From Virgisporangium aurantiacum (lineage in GTDB: Bacteria > Actinomycetota > Actinomycetes > Mycobacteriales > Micromonosporaceae): a stretch of DNA of 64,000 bases. A program made the position numbers and the translations under genes. A model generated the notes under the pieces. That model worked only from the letters and a program-made list of their open reading frames with translations, had not been told where the DNA came from and made no database searches. Location: positions 124,001 through 188,000 of the forward strand of contig NZ_BOPG01000023.1 of NCBI RefSeq assembly GCF_016863635.1, given 5' to 3'. This document shows, in pieces, positions 34,859-44,394 of the stretch (positions are counted from its first letter, which is position 1; each line of letters opens with the position of its first letter).

Positions 34859-37800
34859 ATGACCGGCGGCCCAGGGGCACATTGGGAGGTTCCACCGTCC
34901 ATGGCCGAAACGCCACTCGTCATCCGTGATCGCGCTGTCGCCTTGACCGACTACCTGCTCGCCGTCCGGGCGCAGGTGGAACGGCCGGTGCGGACTGTTT
35001 CGACGGCCGACGCCTTCTGGCAGAACGGGTTCCCCCGGCACCCGGAACTGGCGGTTGGGCCTTCGAGCGGTAGCGACGCCTGGCTCCGAGTGGGCCTGCC
35101 CGTCGCGGAGAAGCCGATCGTCGTTCCGGTTCAGTTCCGCAACCTCGTGCTCAGCGGCGTAACCCATGATCGCGAGCCGCGGTTGCTGCCGGAGGTCGAC
35201 TCCGACGTGCTCGCTGCGTTCGAGGCGTGGCGGGATCGGGAGTGGCGGCCGTGGGCGCGGCGGGCCGCGGAGACCGAGGCGGTCCGATCGCTTCACCTGC
35301 GGCTGTTTGACCTGAAGTACCGGCTCGACATGAACGCCGCCACGGAGGAGCTGGTCTGGGGTCACGGTATCGGCGAACTCCGGGTAGACGGAGCACGAGT
35401 CTCCTACCCGTTGTTCGCGACCCCGGTCGCGATCGAGTACGACCCCGATGGCCCCACTGTGTTCGTGTCACCGCAGGGCTTCACGCGGCTCCAGACCGAC
35501 CCGATCACGGGAATCGACGAGCGGAGGCTCCGACAGCTGGTCGAGTTCTGCGGGGCCGGTGGACAGGTCACCACCGATCTATGGGACGACGTGGAGCGAA
35601 GGGAACTGTTCGAAGGAGTGCTCCGCAGGCTCGGTGTCGACCCGGTGATCCGCGAAGCCAGCTCGCCGGCTCCCACCGGCCAACACATTCACGACACAGG
35701 GGTTCTGTTCGCCCGTCCACGGCAGCGGATGCTGCGCCGGTTCCTGCAGAAATTGCGCGACCGGCTGCTCGCCGGCGACCTCGACAGCATCGGCAGCCTC
35801 GCCGCCATCCTCGCCCACGAACCCAGCGCCCTGCGTATGCCCGGCGACCGACCGGACACCTGGGCCCCGGTCGGCGAGCGGCTCCTGATGCCGCTGTCGA
35901 CGAATGAAGCGCAGGAGTCGATCGCCTACCGTCTCGCCGGCAGCCGCACGGTGGCTGTGCAGGGGCCGCCGGGGACGGGCAAGACCCACACCATCCGCAA
36001 CCTGATCTGCCATCTGATGGCGCACGGAAAGCGGGTTTTGGTGTTGGCGCAGAAGAACGACCCGCTGACGGTCCTCCGCGACGGACTGCCGGCCGACATC
36101 CAGCCGCTGTGCATCGCTGTTCTGGGCCGGTCGACCGACCAGCTCATCCAGCTTCAACTCGCCGCCCGCGAGCTGTCGGACCGAGCCGCGACGATGGACC
36201 ACAGGGCCGGCCAGGCGGAGGTCGACCGGCTCTCCCAGGGTCTCCAGGACGCGGAGCGCGACCTCGCCCGGGCCTTGAACAACCTGCGCAACATCGCGGA
36301 GAAGGAATCCGCCTGTTACGACATCGACGGCGCCACGCTGTCGATCAGCGAGGTCGGCACCTGGCTGCGGGAACGGCAGGGCGACCTCGCTGAGATCCCC
36401 GACGCGATCAACCGCTCAGCGCCTCTGTCGGTGGCTGAGTTCACGGTGTTGCTGAAACTTGCCAACCGCGTCCCGGCAGCCGACCGGGTCCAGGCACTAC
36501 ACGTCCTCCCGACGACAGACGACCTGCCCAGCGCGTCCGAACTGACAAGCCGCCGCCGGCGACGCCACGCCGCCACGACGGAGGCCGACCGCCTGAGCGC
36601 GGCCGGCGTCGACCTGAACAAGATCCGCGGGCTCGGGCAGGTCGCGCTGCGTGCGCTGGTCGGCGATCTTCGGGACGCTCAGCGCGTGCTCGGTGGGCGC
36701 GAAGGCGGGTGGACGGGTCGGCTCGGCGACCTGCTAGCTGACCGGCACTGGCAGCAGCTGTGGGACGACCATGCAGCGGCGTGCGATCGGGCGATGCAGG
36801 AACTGGCCGCCGTGGCCCGCGCTTTGGCCGGACACGACGTCAGGGTGTCGCCGGAACTCGCCGCCGAGCAGCGTCGCCTGTCGGGAATGCTGACGGAGCT
36901 GCGGGAGCGGTTCACTGCGGGTAAGGGCGTGAGCAAGGTCTTCCAATCGGCGCTGGCCAGGGTCGCCGCGGGTTGTCTCGTCGACGGTGAGCCGCTGCGC
37001 TCGGCCGCCGACGTCGACCTGATTCTGGCCTTCCTCCGGCGGTATCAGCTGCGGCAGGAGCTGGGCCGGCGCTGGGCGGAGTGGGCGCCCAGGGTGGGGC
37101 TGACCCTGCCCGAACCGCTGGGGGAGCCGGAGCTGTGGGCCGGTCGGTTGTTCTCCGACGCCGCAACGGCGTTGGACTGGGACCGGCGGCGGTGGCCCGC
37201 GCTGTGCCAGGTCCTTCGGCCGCTGGGTGTTCCCACGCCGACCCCGGTCTCCGCAGCCAACCTCGGCGTAGTCCAGGACATCCTGACGAGGGCCGACGTT
37301 GTGTTCGAACTCGACGCGCTCGTCGACGCCGAACAACAGATCACCGACCTGTTGCGGAGCGGGCAATCCGGGCCTGATGCGAGTCCGCTGTGGCGGGTCC
37401 TCGATCTGAGTTGGCAGGACGCCGACCTGCCGCGGTGGGACGCGCTGTGCGCCGAGGCGACCCGGCTGGCGGCGCTCCGCGCCGACGCCGATACCTACCG
37501 GAGTTTGCACGGCCGCCTGGCGGCCGTCGCGCCGGGCTGGGCGGCCGAAATCGACGCCGGGACCGCGCGGGTGCTGTCCGGACTCGGCGCGGACTGCGAA
37601 CGGCGTTGGGAATGGCGACGCGCGCAGACCTGGTTCGACCAGACCATCGCGGGTGCCGACCCGGCGGAGCTCGGCCGGCGCGTCGATCGTGCGCGGGAGC
37701 GGATCCGCCGGCTGACCGGTGAGCTGGTGTCCGCCGCGGCCTGGCTGCAGGTCGCGCGGTCGTTGGACGACCGGCGCCGCGCCGCCCTGGCCGACTGGAC

Positions 37801-40276
37801 GACGGCATTGCGCAAGATCGGCAAGGGGACGGGCCGCAGCGCGGCCCACTGGCAGCAGCACGCGCAGCGGGCGATGACCGCCGCCGTCGACGCCGTTCCG
37901 GTCTGGGTGATGTCGATCGACCGCGCCATCGAACAGTTCACCGAGGGTGCCCGGTTCGACGTGGTCATCGTCGACGAGGCGTCGCAGGCGGACATGTTCG
38001 CTCTTCCTGTGCTGAGTCTCGCCGACCGGGCGGTGGTGGTCGGCGACGATCAGCAGATCGGCCCGCAACTGCCCTTCCTCGGTGACGTCAGTGGGCTCAT
38101 CGCCGCGCACCTGAACGATCTGCCGTCGGCTGAACACTTCGACGCCGAGGGCAGCCTCTACGACCACGCGGTCCGGCGATCGCAACGCATCCTGCTCACC
38201 GAACACTTCCGGTGCGTGCCCGCGATCATCGACTTCTCCAGCCACGCCTACTACGACGGAAAGATCCAGCCACTGCGTGCGGACAAGCCGGCCGGGGTCG
38301 ACACACCGGTCGTCGCGGTTCATGTCGGTGAGGGTGTGCGGCAGCACGTCCCTCCCTTCGGGGAGGTCAACGTCGCCGAGGCCGACGCGCTGGTGGAACG
38401 GGTCGGGCTGATCGTCGACGACCCGGCGCACGCCGCGCGCAGCATCGGCGTGGTCAGCCTGCTCAGCAGCAGCGGCCAGGCCATGTACATGCTCGACCGG
38501 ATCCGCGACCGGATCGGCGCGGAGGAGATGCACCGTCGCAGGCTGCGGGTCGGTGACCCGTACACATTCCAGGGCGACGAACGTGACATCGTCCTGCTGT
38601 CGATGGTCGTCTCCGCGAACGACCCACGACGGCCCGGCGCGTTCACGAAGCGCGACTACCACCGACGGATCAACGTCGCCGCCTCCCGCGCTCGCGACCA
38701 GCTCTGGCTCTACCACTCCATCCAGACCGCTGACCTCGTCGCCGACGACGCCCGCGCGAAGCTCATCGAGTACTGCCAGAACGTCACCGTCGCCGAGGAG
38801 ACGTACAGCGATCTGGAACGACGCTGCGACAGCGACTTCGAACGCGACGTCCTGCGCCGGATTCTCGCTCGCGGGTACCGGCCGCTGCCACAGTTCGCGA
38901 TCGGCCGGTACCGCATCGACTTCATGCTGCCCGCCCCCGACGGGCGCCGGCTGGCCATCGAATGCGACGGCGACGCGTACCACGGGCCGGACCAGTGGGA
39001 GAGCGACATGCGCCGGCAGGCGATGCTCGAACGCGTCGGCAACTGCGTGTTCGTCCGTATTCGTGGGAGCGCGTTCAGCCGCGACCCGGAGGCGGCGCTG
39101 GCTCCACTGTGGACCCGTATCGACGAGTTGCGGATCGGTACCTACGTCGAGCCCGTTCTGGCTGTTCCCGAGCCGGCGCGGCCGCGCCAGGCCCCGCGAG
39201 TGAGGAACACCGGCTGGCCACGCGTCGCGGCCGATGTCGACTGGGACAGTGTGTCGGAGGCAGACCAGCGTGCGCTGTTGGCGGCTGCCGCAGACGGCAG
39301 AGAGATCAAGTTCACGTCCAGAGGCGTCTGGCATGTTGTCGAAGACGAGCCGGTTGTTGTTGAGCCTGTTGTCGCTGAGGCGGTGGTTGCTGAGCCGCAC
39401 GCTGTGCCGGTGCGGCCCGCTCCGGAGGAGCCGGTGGTCGAAGAGCCGGTTCCTGAGGCGTCGGCCACTGAGCCGGTCGTCGAGCCACAAACCGCAACCA
39501 CCGACGATGGCCTGCCCTCGGTCCCGGCCGGATACCGAAGCGCCGGCTGGGTCCGGCCGCACGAGGCACTCGCCGCCCTCGACGCGTACGAGGCGCTGAA
39601 AGACACCCCGATCCGGCACGAGGGGAAGATCACCGGCTGGGCCCGCTACCGGGACAGTGCCTCGGAGGAGGCGAAGCGTTACCGGGCGAACGTCGTCATC
39701 GAACGGGCCGGGCCCAGAGGCGCCCGGATCGTCTGTTGGCTACGGCAACCGGAAGCTCGGGCGCTCGTCCGCGCCGCTCAACTAAGACGGGACATTCCCG
39801 TCGCCGATCGGTCTGGCACCCTGGCTGGGCTCGTGCAGTACTTCCCGGCGGCGAGCCCGTACGCCTTGCGCGGCCGAAGCGTCACCCGTTTGCTGCGGTG
39901 CACGGCGGGCCGGTCAGCACCCGCGCAGCGCGCAGAGACTCCCGCCCCCGACGTGATCGCGCAGTTCAACCGGGCGATGACGCGCGTCTACGAGCGCGCG
40001 CGGGATGAGGCCGGGTACAACGCCACCGTCTTCCGGCGAATGCTGGCCGAACACGGCGGCCTCGGCACCGCCCGCCAACTTCTCCGCGCCGGCCACGTGT
40101 CCGAGGGCTTCACCGCCCTCTGGGAGCGGGACCGCATCGATCTCACAGTCGAGGCCCTCGTTCTCGATTCGAGGTACGGCTCGTTGTTCACCGAAGACGA
40201 GCTGGCAGTGGCGCGCGACCGGATCGATCACGCCCGCCGCAATCCGCTGTCCCGCGGAACGCCCCTCAGGAGCTGA
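34859..40276 (+). CDS. SF1 helicase fused to Vsr/DUF559-type nuclease
   Basis: 1805 residues (ATG 34859; a better-spaced GGGAGG favours ATG 34901, MAETPLV). The helicase has Walker A GPPGTGKT (369-376), DEASQ (1039-1043), a long helical insert between them, and TFQGDERDIVLLSMV with VAASRARDQLW. A PD-(D/E)xK domain of the MTES_1575/DUF559 type follows (D1354, E1368-C-D1370). A Pro/Val/Glu-rich linker of ~60 residues then leads to a C-terminal ~240-residue domain with no clear family. It would unwind and cut foreign DNA. Starts 172 nt after the HEPN gene. Confidence 0.85.
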   Translation: MTGGPGAHWEVPPSMAETPLVIRDRAVALTDYLLAVRAQVERPVRTVSTADAFWQNGFPRHPELAVGPSSGSDAWLRVGLPVAEKPIVVPVQFRNLVLSGVTHDREPRLLPEVDSDVLAAFEAWRDREWRPWARRAAETEAVRSLHLRLFDLKYRLDMNAATEELVWGHGIGELRVDGARVSYPLFATPVAIEYDPDGPTVFVSPQGFTRLQTDPITGIDERRLRQLVEFCGAGGQVTTDLWDDVERRELFEGVLRRLGVDPVIREASSPAPTGQHIHDTGVLFARPRQRMLRRFLQKLRDRLLAGDLDSIGSLAAILAHEPSALRMPGDRPDTWAPVGERLLMPLSTNEAQESIAYRLAGSRTVAVQGPPGTGKTHTIRNLICHLMAHGKRVLVLAQKNDPLTVLRDGLPADIQPLCIAVLGRSTDQLIQLQLAARELSDRAATMDHRAGQAEVDRLSQGLQDAERDLARALNNLRNIAEKESACYDIDGATLSISEVGTWLRERQGDLAEIPDAINRSAPLSVAEFTVLLKLANRVPAADRVQALHVLPTTDDLPSASELTSRRRRRHAATTEADRLSAAGVDLNKIRGLGQVALRALVGDLRDAQRVLGGREGGWTGRLGDLLADRHWQQLWDDHAAACDRAMQELAAVARALAGHDVRVSPELAAEQRRLSGMLTELRERFTAGKGVSKVFQSALARVAAGCLVDGEPLRSAADVDLILAFLRRYQLRQELGRRWAEWAPRVGLTLPEPLGEPELWAGRLFSDAATALDWDRRRWPALCQVLRPLGVPTPTPVSAANLGVVQDILTRADVVFELDALVDAEQQITDLLRSGQSGPDASPLWRVLDLSWQDADLPRWDALCAEATRLAALRADADTYRSLHGRLAAVAPGWAAEIDAGTARVLSGLGADCERRWEWRRAQTWFDQTIAGADPAELGRRVDRARERIRRLTGELVSAAAWLQVARSLDDRRRAALADWTTALRKIGKGTGRSAAHWQQHAQRAMTAAVDAVPVWVMSIDRAIEQFTEGARFDVVIVDEASQADMFALPVLSLADRAVVVGDDQQIGPQLPFLGDVSGLIAAHLNDLPSAEHFDAEGSLYDHAVRRSQRILLTEHFRCVPAIIDFSSHAYYDGKIQPLRADKPAGVDTPVVAVHVGEGVRQHVPPFGEVNVAEADALVERVGLIVDDPAHAARSIGVVSLLSSSGQAMYMLDRIRDRIGAEEMHRRRLRVGDPYTFQGDERDIVLLSMVVSANDPRRPGAFTKRDYHRRINVAASRARDQLWLYHSIQTADLVADDARAKLIEYCQNVTVAEETYSDLERRCDSDFERDVLRRILARGYRPLPQFAIGRYRIDFMLPAPDGRRLAIECDGDAYHGPDQWESDMRRQAMLERVGNCVFVRIRGSAFSRDPEAALAPLWTRIDELRIGTYVEPVLAVPEPARPRQAPRVRNTGWPRVAADVDWDSVSEADQRALLAAAADGREIKFTSRGVWHVVEDEPVVVEPVVAEAVVAEPHAVPVRPAPEEPVVEEPVPEASATEPVVEPQTATTDDGLPSVPAGYRSAGWVRPHEALAALDAYEALKDTPIRHEGKITGWARYRDSASEEAKRYRANVVIERAGPRGARIVCWLRQPEARALVRAAQLRRDIPVADRSGTLAGLVQYFPAASPYALRGRSVTRLLRCTAGRSAPAQRAETPAPDVIAQFNRAMTRVYERARDEAGYNATVFRRMLAEHGGLGTARQLLRAGHVSEGFTALWERDRIDLTVEALVLDSRYGSLFTEDELAVARDRIDHARRNPLSRGTPLRS

Positions 40277-40278
40277 CG

Positions 40279-41478
40279 ATGGACGATGAGATCGAGCTGA
40301 TCAGTGACGGCGATGGGCTGGCGGTCATCGGAGATCCGGTGGTTGTCGATCGGTTCCTCGCTTCAGAGGGGCTGCTGTCGAAGGATCTTGGGCTGAAACG
40401 GCTTCTCAGCACCGGGTCCGCAGCCGCTCAGGCGGCTTCGGAGATTGCCGCCAACTCGGGTCGCTGGGTGAAGTTGACGGAGAAGTCCGCTCAAGCGATG
40501 AAGAAATACAAGCTGATGACGGGCTCGCAGGCGGGTCTCAGTCGAGCCGTGCTGACCGAGAATGGCAAGATCAAAGGACTCTTGGAGCTGACCCGCGGAT
40601 CGCTTCTCGGCAACCCAGCCGCGCTGGCCGGTGCCGCCGGTCTCATGGCGCAGCTCGCGATGCAGCAGACCATGGACGAGATCACCGACTACCTCGCCGT
40701 GATCGACGAAAAGGTCGACGACGTGCTCCGCGCGCAGACGGACGCCGTGTTGGCGGACATGATCGGAGTCAGCCTCATGATCGAGGAGGCCATGACCACT
40801 CGAGAGCACGTCGGCCGGGTCTCCGAGATCACCTGGTCGAAGGTGCAGGCGATGCCGACGACGATCGCGCGCACTCAGGCATACGCGTTGGGCCAACTCG
40901 ACGGGCTCGCTGAGAAGATGGAGCGCAAGTCCAAGATCGGTGAACTCGCCAAGACCTCCGAGGACGCCAGGTCGACCGTTCAGGAGTGGCTCGCCGTGCT
41001 GGCTCGCTGCTTCCAGTTGCAGGACGCGATCGCCGTTCTGGAGCTCGACCGGGTGCTCGACGCTTCGCCCGAGGAGCTGGACCAGCATCGCCTCTCGATC
41101 CGGGCCGCACGGCAGAAGCGGCTGGAACTCATCTCACGGACCACAGGTCGTCTGCTGACCCGCATGGACGCCGCCGCCGGCACGGCAAACGCGAAGGTGC
41201 TGCTGAACCCGGCCGCCTCCCCGGCGCTGGTGCAGTCGAGCAACCAGGTCTCGGTCGCCGTGGTCGAGTTTCACGGGCGGCTCGGGATCGAGCGCGATCG
41301 GCATTCGTTGGAGGCGAGGCGGTGGGTAGAGGCGGCGGCGGAGGTGAAGAACCGGGCGGTCGAGACGGGGCAGGTCGGTGTCGACGCGGCCAGGCAGGCG
41401 GGTAGGAAGGCCCGATCGGCGGTCGGCCGGATCACCTCGCGAACGCGTCGCCAGCGCGAAGACGACGAGGTCAGCTGA
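40279..41478 (+). CDS. All-helical protein with a hydrophobic segment, unknown function
   Basis: A 399-residue protein, 2 nt after the helicase-nuclease gene, so cotranscribed. It has a hydrophobic stretch near residue 115 (GNPAALAGAAGLMAQLAM), otherwise long amphipathic helices and a basic Arg-rich tail. No catalytic motif is visible. The form (helices plus one short hydrophobic segment) is reminiscent of alpha-pore-forming or membrane-acting proteins; that is inference. Member of the six-gene module. Confidence 0.7.
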   Translation: MDDEIELISDGDGLAVIGDPVVVDRFLASEGLLSKDLGLKRLLSTGSAAAQAASEIAANSGRWVKLTEKSAQAMKKYKLMTGSQAGLSRAVLTENGKIKGLLELTRGSLLGNPAALAGAAGLMAQLAMQQTMDEITDYLAVIDEKVDDVLRAQTDAVLADMIGVSLMIEEAMTTREHVGRVSEITWSKVQAMPTTIARTQAYALGQLDGLAEKMERKSKIGELAKTSEDARSTVQEWLAVLARCFQLQDAIAVLELDRVLDASPEELDQHRLSIRAARQKRLELISRTTGRLLTRMDAAAGTANAKVLLNPAASPALVQSSNQVSVAVVEFHGRLGIERDRHSLEARRWVEAAAEVKNRAVETGQVGVDAARQAGRKARSAVGRITSRTRRQREDDEVS

Positions 41479-41480
41479 AC

Positions 41481-42680
41481 ATGGCATCGGGATTGGCATG
41501 GCTGGACAGCTCTCGGGCGGACCAGCAGCGCATGCGCGAGATGCTGAAGATGTTCAGCGAGCAGGAGAGCCGAGACGAGCTCGGCATCGGGCAGATCCGG
41601 GACGCGTTCAGCGATCTCCTCTTCCCTGGCACGTCTGTGCTGCACACGCGGGCCCGGTACCTGCTGATCGTTCCCTGGTGCCACGTCGACGGCGAGCGGC
41701 GCGGCCTGCGCGGAGACCGCTTGACCGCCCGGGTCGCCGACAACGAGCGCAAGGTCATCAAGGCGTTGCGCAACTCCGCTGACGCCGACGGGCTGATCGG
41801 CCGCCGTGCAGGACCGGCGGTGAAGACGCTGCCGTCGGTCATCTACGGGACGGCGCTCGCGCGTTTCGGCGTACGCACCGGTGACGGTGTCGGCACGGTC
41901 GCCGACGAGCTCCTCGACGTCCCTGAGCTGACACACCGCACCGCGTCGGCGTGGCATCCGACGTTGCCGAAGGCTCCGGACGGCTTTCCGTCGAGCGTCG
42001 ACGGTGGATTCGTGTTGACCCTGGCTGAAGCGTCCTGGATCCGCGAACGGATCCTGACGGCGGCCCCCGGCACGCTCCTGACGCACCTGTTGACCACCGA
42101 CGACGATCCGAGCCCGGACAGCGGAGCTCCGTGGGAGGACGCCGCAGCTGCTGGAGCACCCGAGCAGACGGCGACTGTTCTGCGTCACGCGCGGCTCTTC
42201 TCCAGGTGCATGCACGGTGCCGCGCTGCTCTACAACCTCCTTATCGCCCAGCGATACGAGAAGGCGGGCCTCAGCGAGGTCGAGGAGCCGGTGTCGCGGT
42301 ACGAGGACCGGTTGGCCGAGTGGGCGGCGGGCGTCGCCACCGAACCGGACCTCTCCCGGTGGGATCGGGGCGACATGTGGAGTCGAGTGATCGAGCAGAG
42401 CCCTCGGATCACCGGCAACACGCTGATGCGGCGGTTCGTTGACGCGTGGCTCGACGCGGTTCAGGCGGGTGTCACGGCAGACGACCAAGGATTGCAGTTG
42501 CTTGTTGGCGACCGGGAGCGGCTGGTGAAGCGTGGGCAGTCGCGGCTGGTCAACGAGAAGCTGCTGCGGGTATGGAATGGCGCGTCGGGGAGCGCACCCT
42601 TGATCTACCGGTGGCCGCAGGTGCGGCGGGAGATCGTCGACATCCGGGCCGGACTGGAGGTGGCCGATGTTGCCGCCTGA
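41481..42680 (+). CDS. DUF6361 family protein
   Basis: A 399-residue protein beginning MASGLAWLDSSRADQQRM and containing LGIGQIRDAFSDLLFPGTSV and RARYLLIVPW near residue 45, the DUF6361 pattern. Function is unknown; to my knowledge it is usually found with PLD-family and helicase genes, as here. 2 nt after the previous gene; the following PLD gene starts 14 nt inside it. Confidence 0.82.
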   Translation: MASGLAWLDSSRADQQRMREMLKMFSEQESRDELGIGQIRDAFSDLLFPGTSVLHTRARYLLIVPWCHVDGERRGLRGDRLTARVADNERKVIKALRNSADADGLIGRRAGPAVKTLPSVIYGTALARFGVRTGDGVGTVADELLDVPELTHRTASAWHPTLPKAPDGFPSSVDGGFVLTLAEASWIRERILTAAPGTLLTHLLTTDDDPSPDSGAPWEDAAAAGAPEQTATVLRHARLFSRCMHGAALLYNLLIAQRYEKAGLSEVEEPVSRYEDRLAEWAAGVATEPDLSRWDRGDMWSRVIEQSPRITGNTLMRRFVDAWLDAVQAGVTADDQGLQLLVGDRERLVKRGQSRLVNEKLLRVWNGASGSAPLIYRWPQVRREIVDIRAGLEVADVAA

Positions 42681-44394
42681 CGCCCGGTCGCTGTTGCTGG
42701 AGGCGTTGCGTCCGCCGGCGGGCTCGACGTTGTCGCGAGCGGTCGCGACTACTTTCACGCTCGACCTCGAGAGCCTGCTGATCGCGCCGCTCGCATTCGC
42801 CGCGCACGCCGCCCGCGACTCTGCGGATCCGATCGCTGTGCTGGACAGCGTTCGTCGCTGCGCCGACCGGATCGACGTCTTCTGCCAGGCCGGCCACATG
42901 ACCGTCCCGTCCATACGGTCCAGCCTCGTCGCGTTCGTTGAGCGGATGGTTCACCCGGTCGGCCGGCCCCGTCCGGGTCGGCTGTTCCACCCGAAGCTGT
43001 GGCTGCTGCGGTTCGACGACGCCGAGACGGGCACCGCGTCGCTCCGCCTGCTCGTACTCAGCCGCAACCTGACCGCCGACCGTAGCTGGGACACCTGCCT
43101 GCGTCTCGATGGTGTGATCGGCAGCAGGCCGATCGCCGCGAACCGGCCGCTGTTCGACCTGATTCAGCAGGCCGCCGGCCTGGCCACCAACCCCATCGAC
43201 CCGAGTCGCCGGGCGGCGATCGACGCCCTGTGCGAGGACGTCCACCGCGCGGAGTGGGAGTACCCCGAAGACGTCACCGACGTGGCCTTCCACGCGATGG
43301 GGCTCTCCCGCTCCACGGTTCCCGACTTCTCCGGTACCCGGCACCTGGTGGTCTCCCCATTCTGTACCGAAGGCGGGCTCAAGCAGTGCGCTCCCGGCCA
43401 GAAGACCACTGTGGTCGGACGCCAGGAGGAGCTTGACCGGCTTCCCGATGGCGCGCTCGACGGCATGGATGTCATGGTGATGGACGAGTTGGCCGGGCTG
43501 TCCACTGAGGACGGGGGCGATCTGCTCACCGGTCTTCACGCGAAGCTTTACATCGTCGACTACGCGCAGCAGGCCCGCGTGTTTGTCGGCTCGGCCAATG
43601 CGACTGACGCAGCGTATGGCGGCAACGTCGAGCTGCTGGTCGAGTTGGCCGGTTCCCGTAATCGGCTCGGAATCGACACGATGGTCGGTGACGCGGCGCC
43701 GTTCAAGACGCTTCTCGAACCGTACGAACGTCGGGAGCCCTTGGACAACGACGCCGATCAGGCTCTGACCGACCTGCTGCGGGACATCGCGGCGATACCG
43801 CTGACCGCCGCCGTCAGCGGTTCCTACGTGGAGCACGTCACGTCAAGCGATCCGATGCCGGTACTCGACGGTGTACGCGTCACCGCGCAGTTGTACACGC
43901 GTCGCGGCGTCGCATTGACCCTGACCGGCGGCCAGCCGGTCGACGCCCAGTTCGGGGGACTCCCGCTGCTCGACGTCACGCCGTTCGTCGTTATCACCGC
44001 CGACGACGCGAAGGGCAATCGGCAGAAGACGGTGGTCCTCGCCCGAATGATCGGCGATCCGGCCGATCGGCTCGACCACGTCCTCGCCCATCAGATCGAC
44101 ACTCCCGAGAAGTTCATGCGGTTCCTCATGCTGCTGCTTGGCCTCGGCGACGATCCGGTCGCCGCAATGGGTGCGGAGAAGGGCGGTGGTGCCGGAATGT
44201 GGCTCGCCCGGTCCGGATCAGGTGTTCTGGAACTGCTTCTCACCGCTCTCGCCGATCGGCCGGCGCAGATCGATGACCTCGGTCGGCTGATCGAACGGCT
44301 CCAGGCCACCGAACAGGGCCGAAGCCTGATGCCGCCAGGCTTCCCTGAGCTGTGGGCCACCGTCAAGGAGGCACGGCGAAGGGTGCTGGCATGA
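42667..44394 (+). CDS. Phospholipase-D-family (putative nuclease) protein
   Basis: A 575-residue protein. One canonical HKD motif is present: H291-A-K293...D298 in LHAKLYIVD, followed by FVGSANATDAAYGGN. An imperfect first copy is LFHPKLWLLRFD, whose Asp is shifted by two. PLD-fold proteins in defence systems are often nucleases; a full pair is needed for catalysis by a monomer, so activity is uncertain. It overlaps the DUF6361 gene by 14 nt and the helicase gene by 4 nt (ATGA). Confidence 0.85.
   Translation: MLPPDARSLLLEALRPPAGSTLSRAVATTFTLDLESLLIAPLAFAAHAARDSADPIAVLDSVRRCADRIDVFCQAGHMTVPSIRSSLVAFVERMVHPVGRPRPGRLFHPKLWLLRFDDAETGTASLRLLVLSRNLTADRSWDTCLRLDGVIGSRPIAANRPLFDLIQQAAGLATNPIDPSRRAAIDALCEDVHRAEWEYPEDVTDVAFHAMGLSRSTVPDFSGTRHLVVSPFCTEGGLKQCAPGQKTTVVGRQEELDRLPDGALDGMDVMVMDELAGLSTEDGGDLLTGLHAKLYIVDYAQQARVFVGSANATDAAYGGNVELLVELAGSRNRLGIDTMVGDAAPFKTLLEPYERREPLDNDADQALTDLLRDIAAIPLTAAVSGSYVEHVTSSDPMPVLDGVRVTAQLYTRRGVALTLTGGQPVDAQFGGLPLLDVTPFVVITADDAKGNRQKTVVLARMIGDPADRLDHVLAHQIDTPEKFMRFLMLLLGLGDDPVAAMGAEKGGGAGMWLARSGSGVLELLLTALADRPAQIDDLGRLIERLQATEQGRSLMPPGFPELWATVKEARRRVLA

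Noticed and set aside
36734..39619. 961-codon minus-strand open frame
   Set aside because: Antisense to the SF1 helicase-nuclease, with no motif and low-complexity composition.
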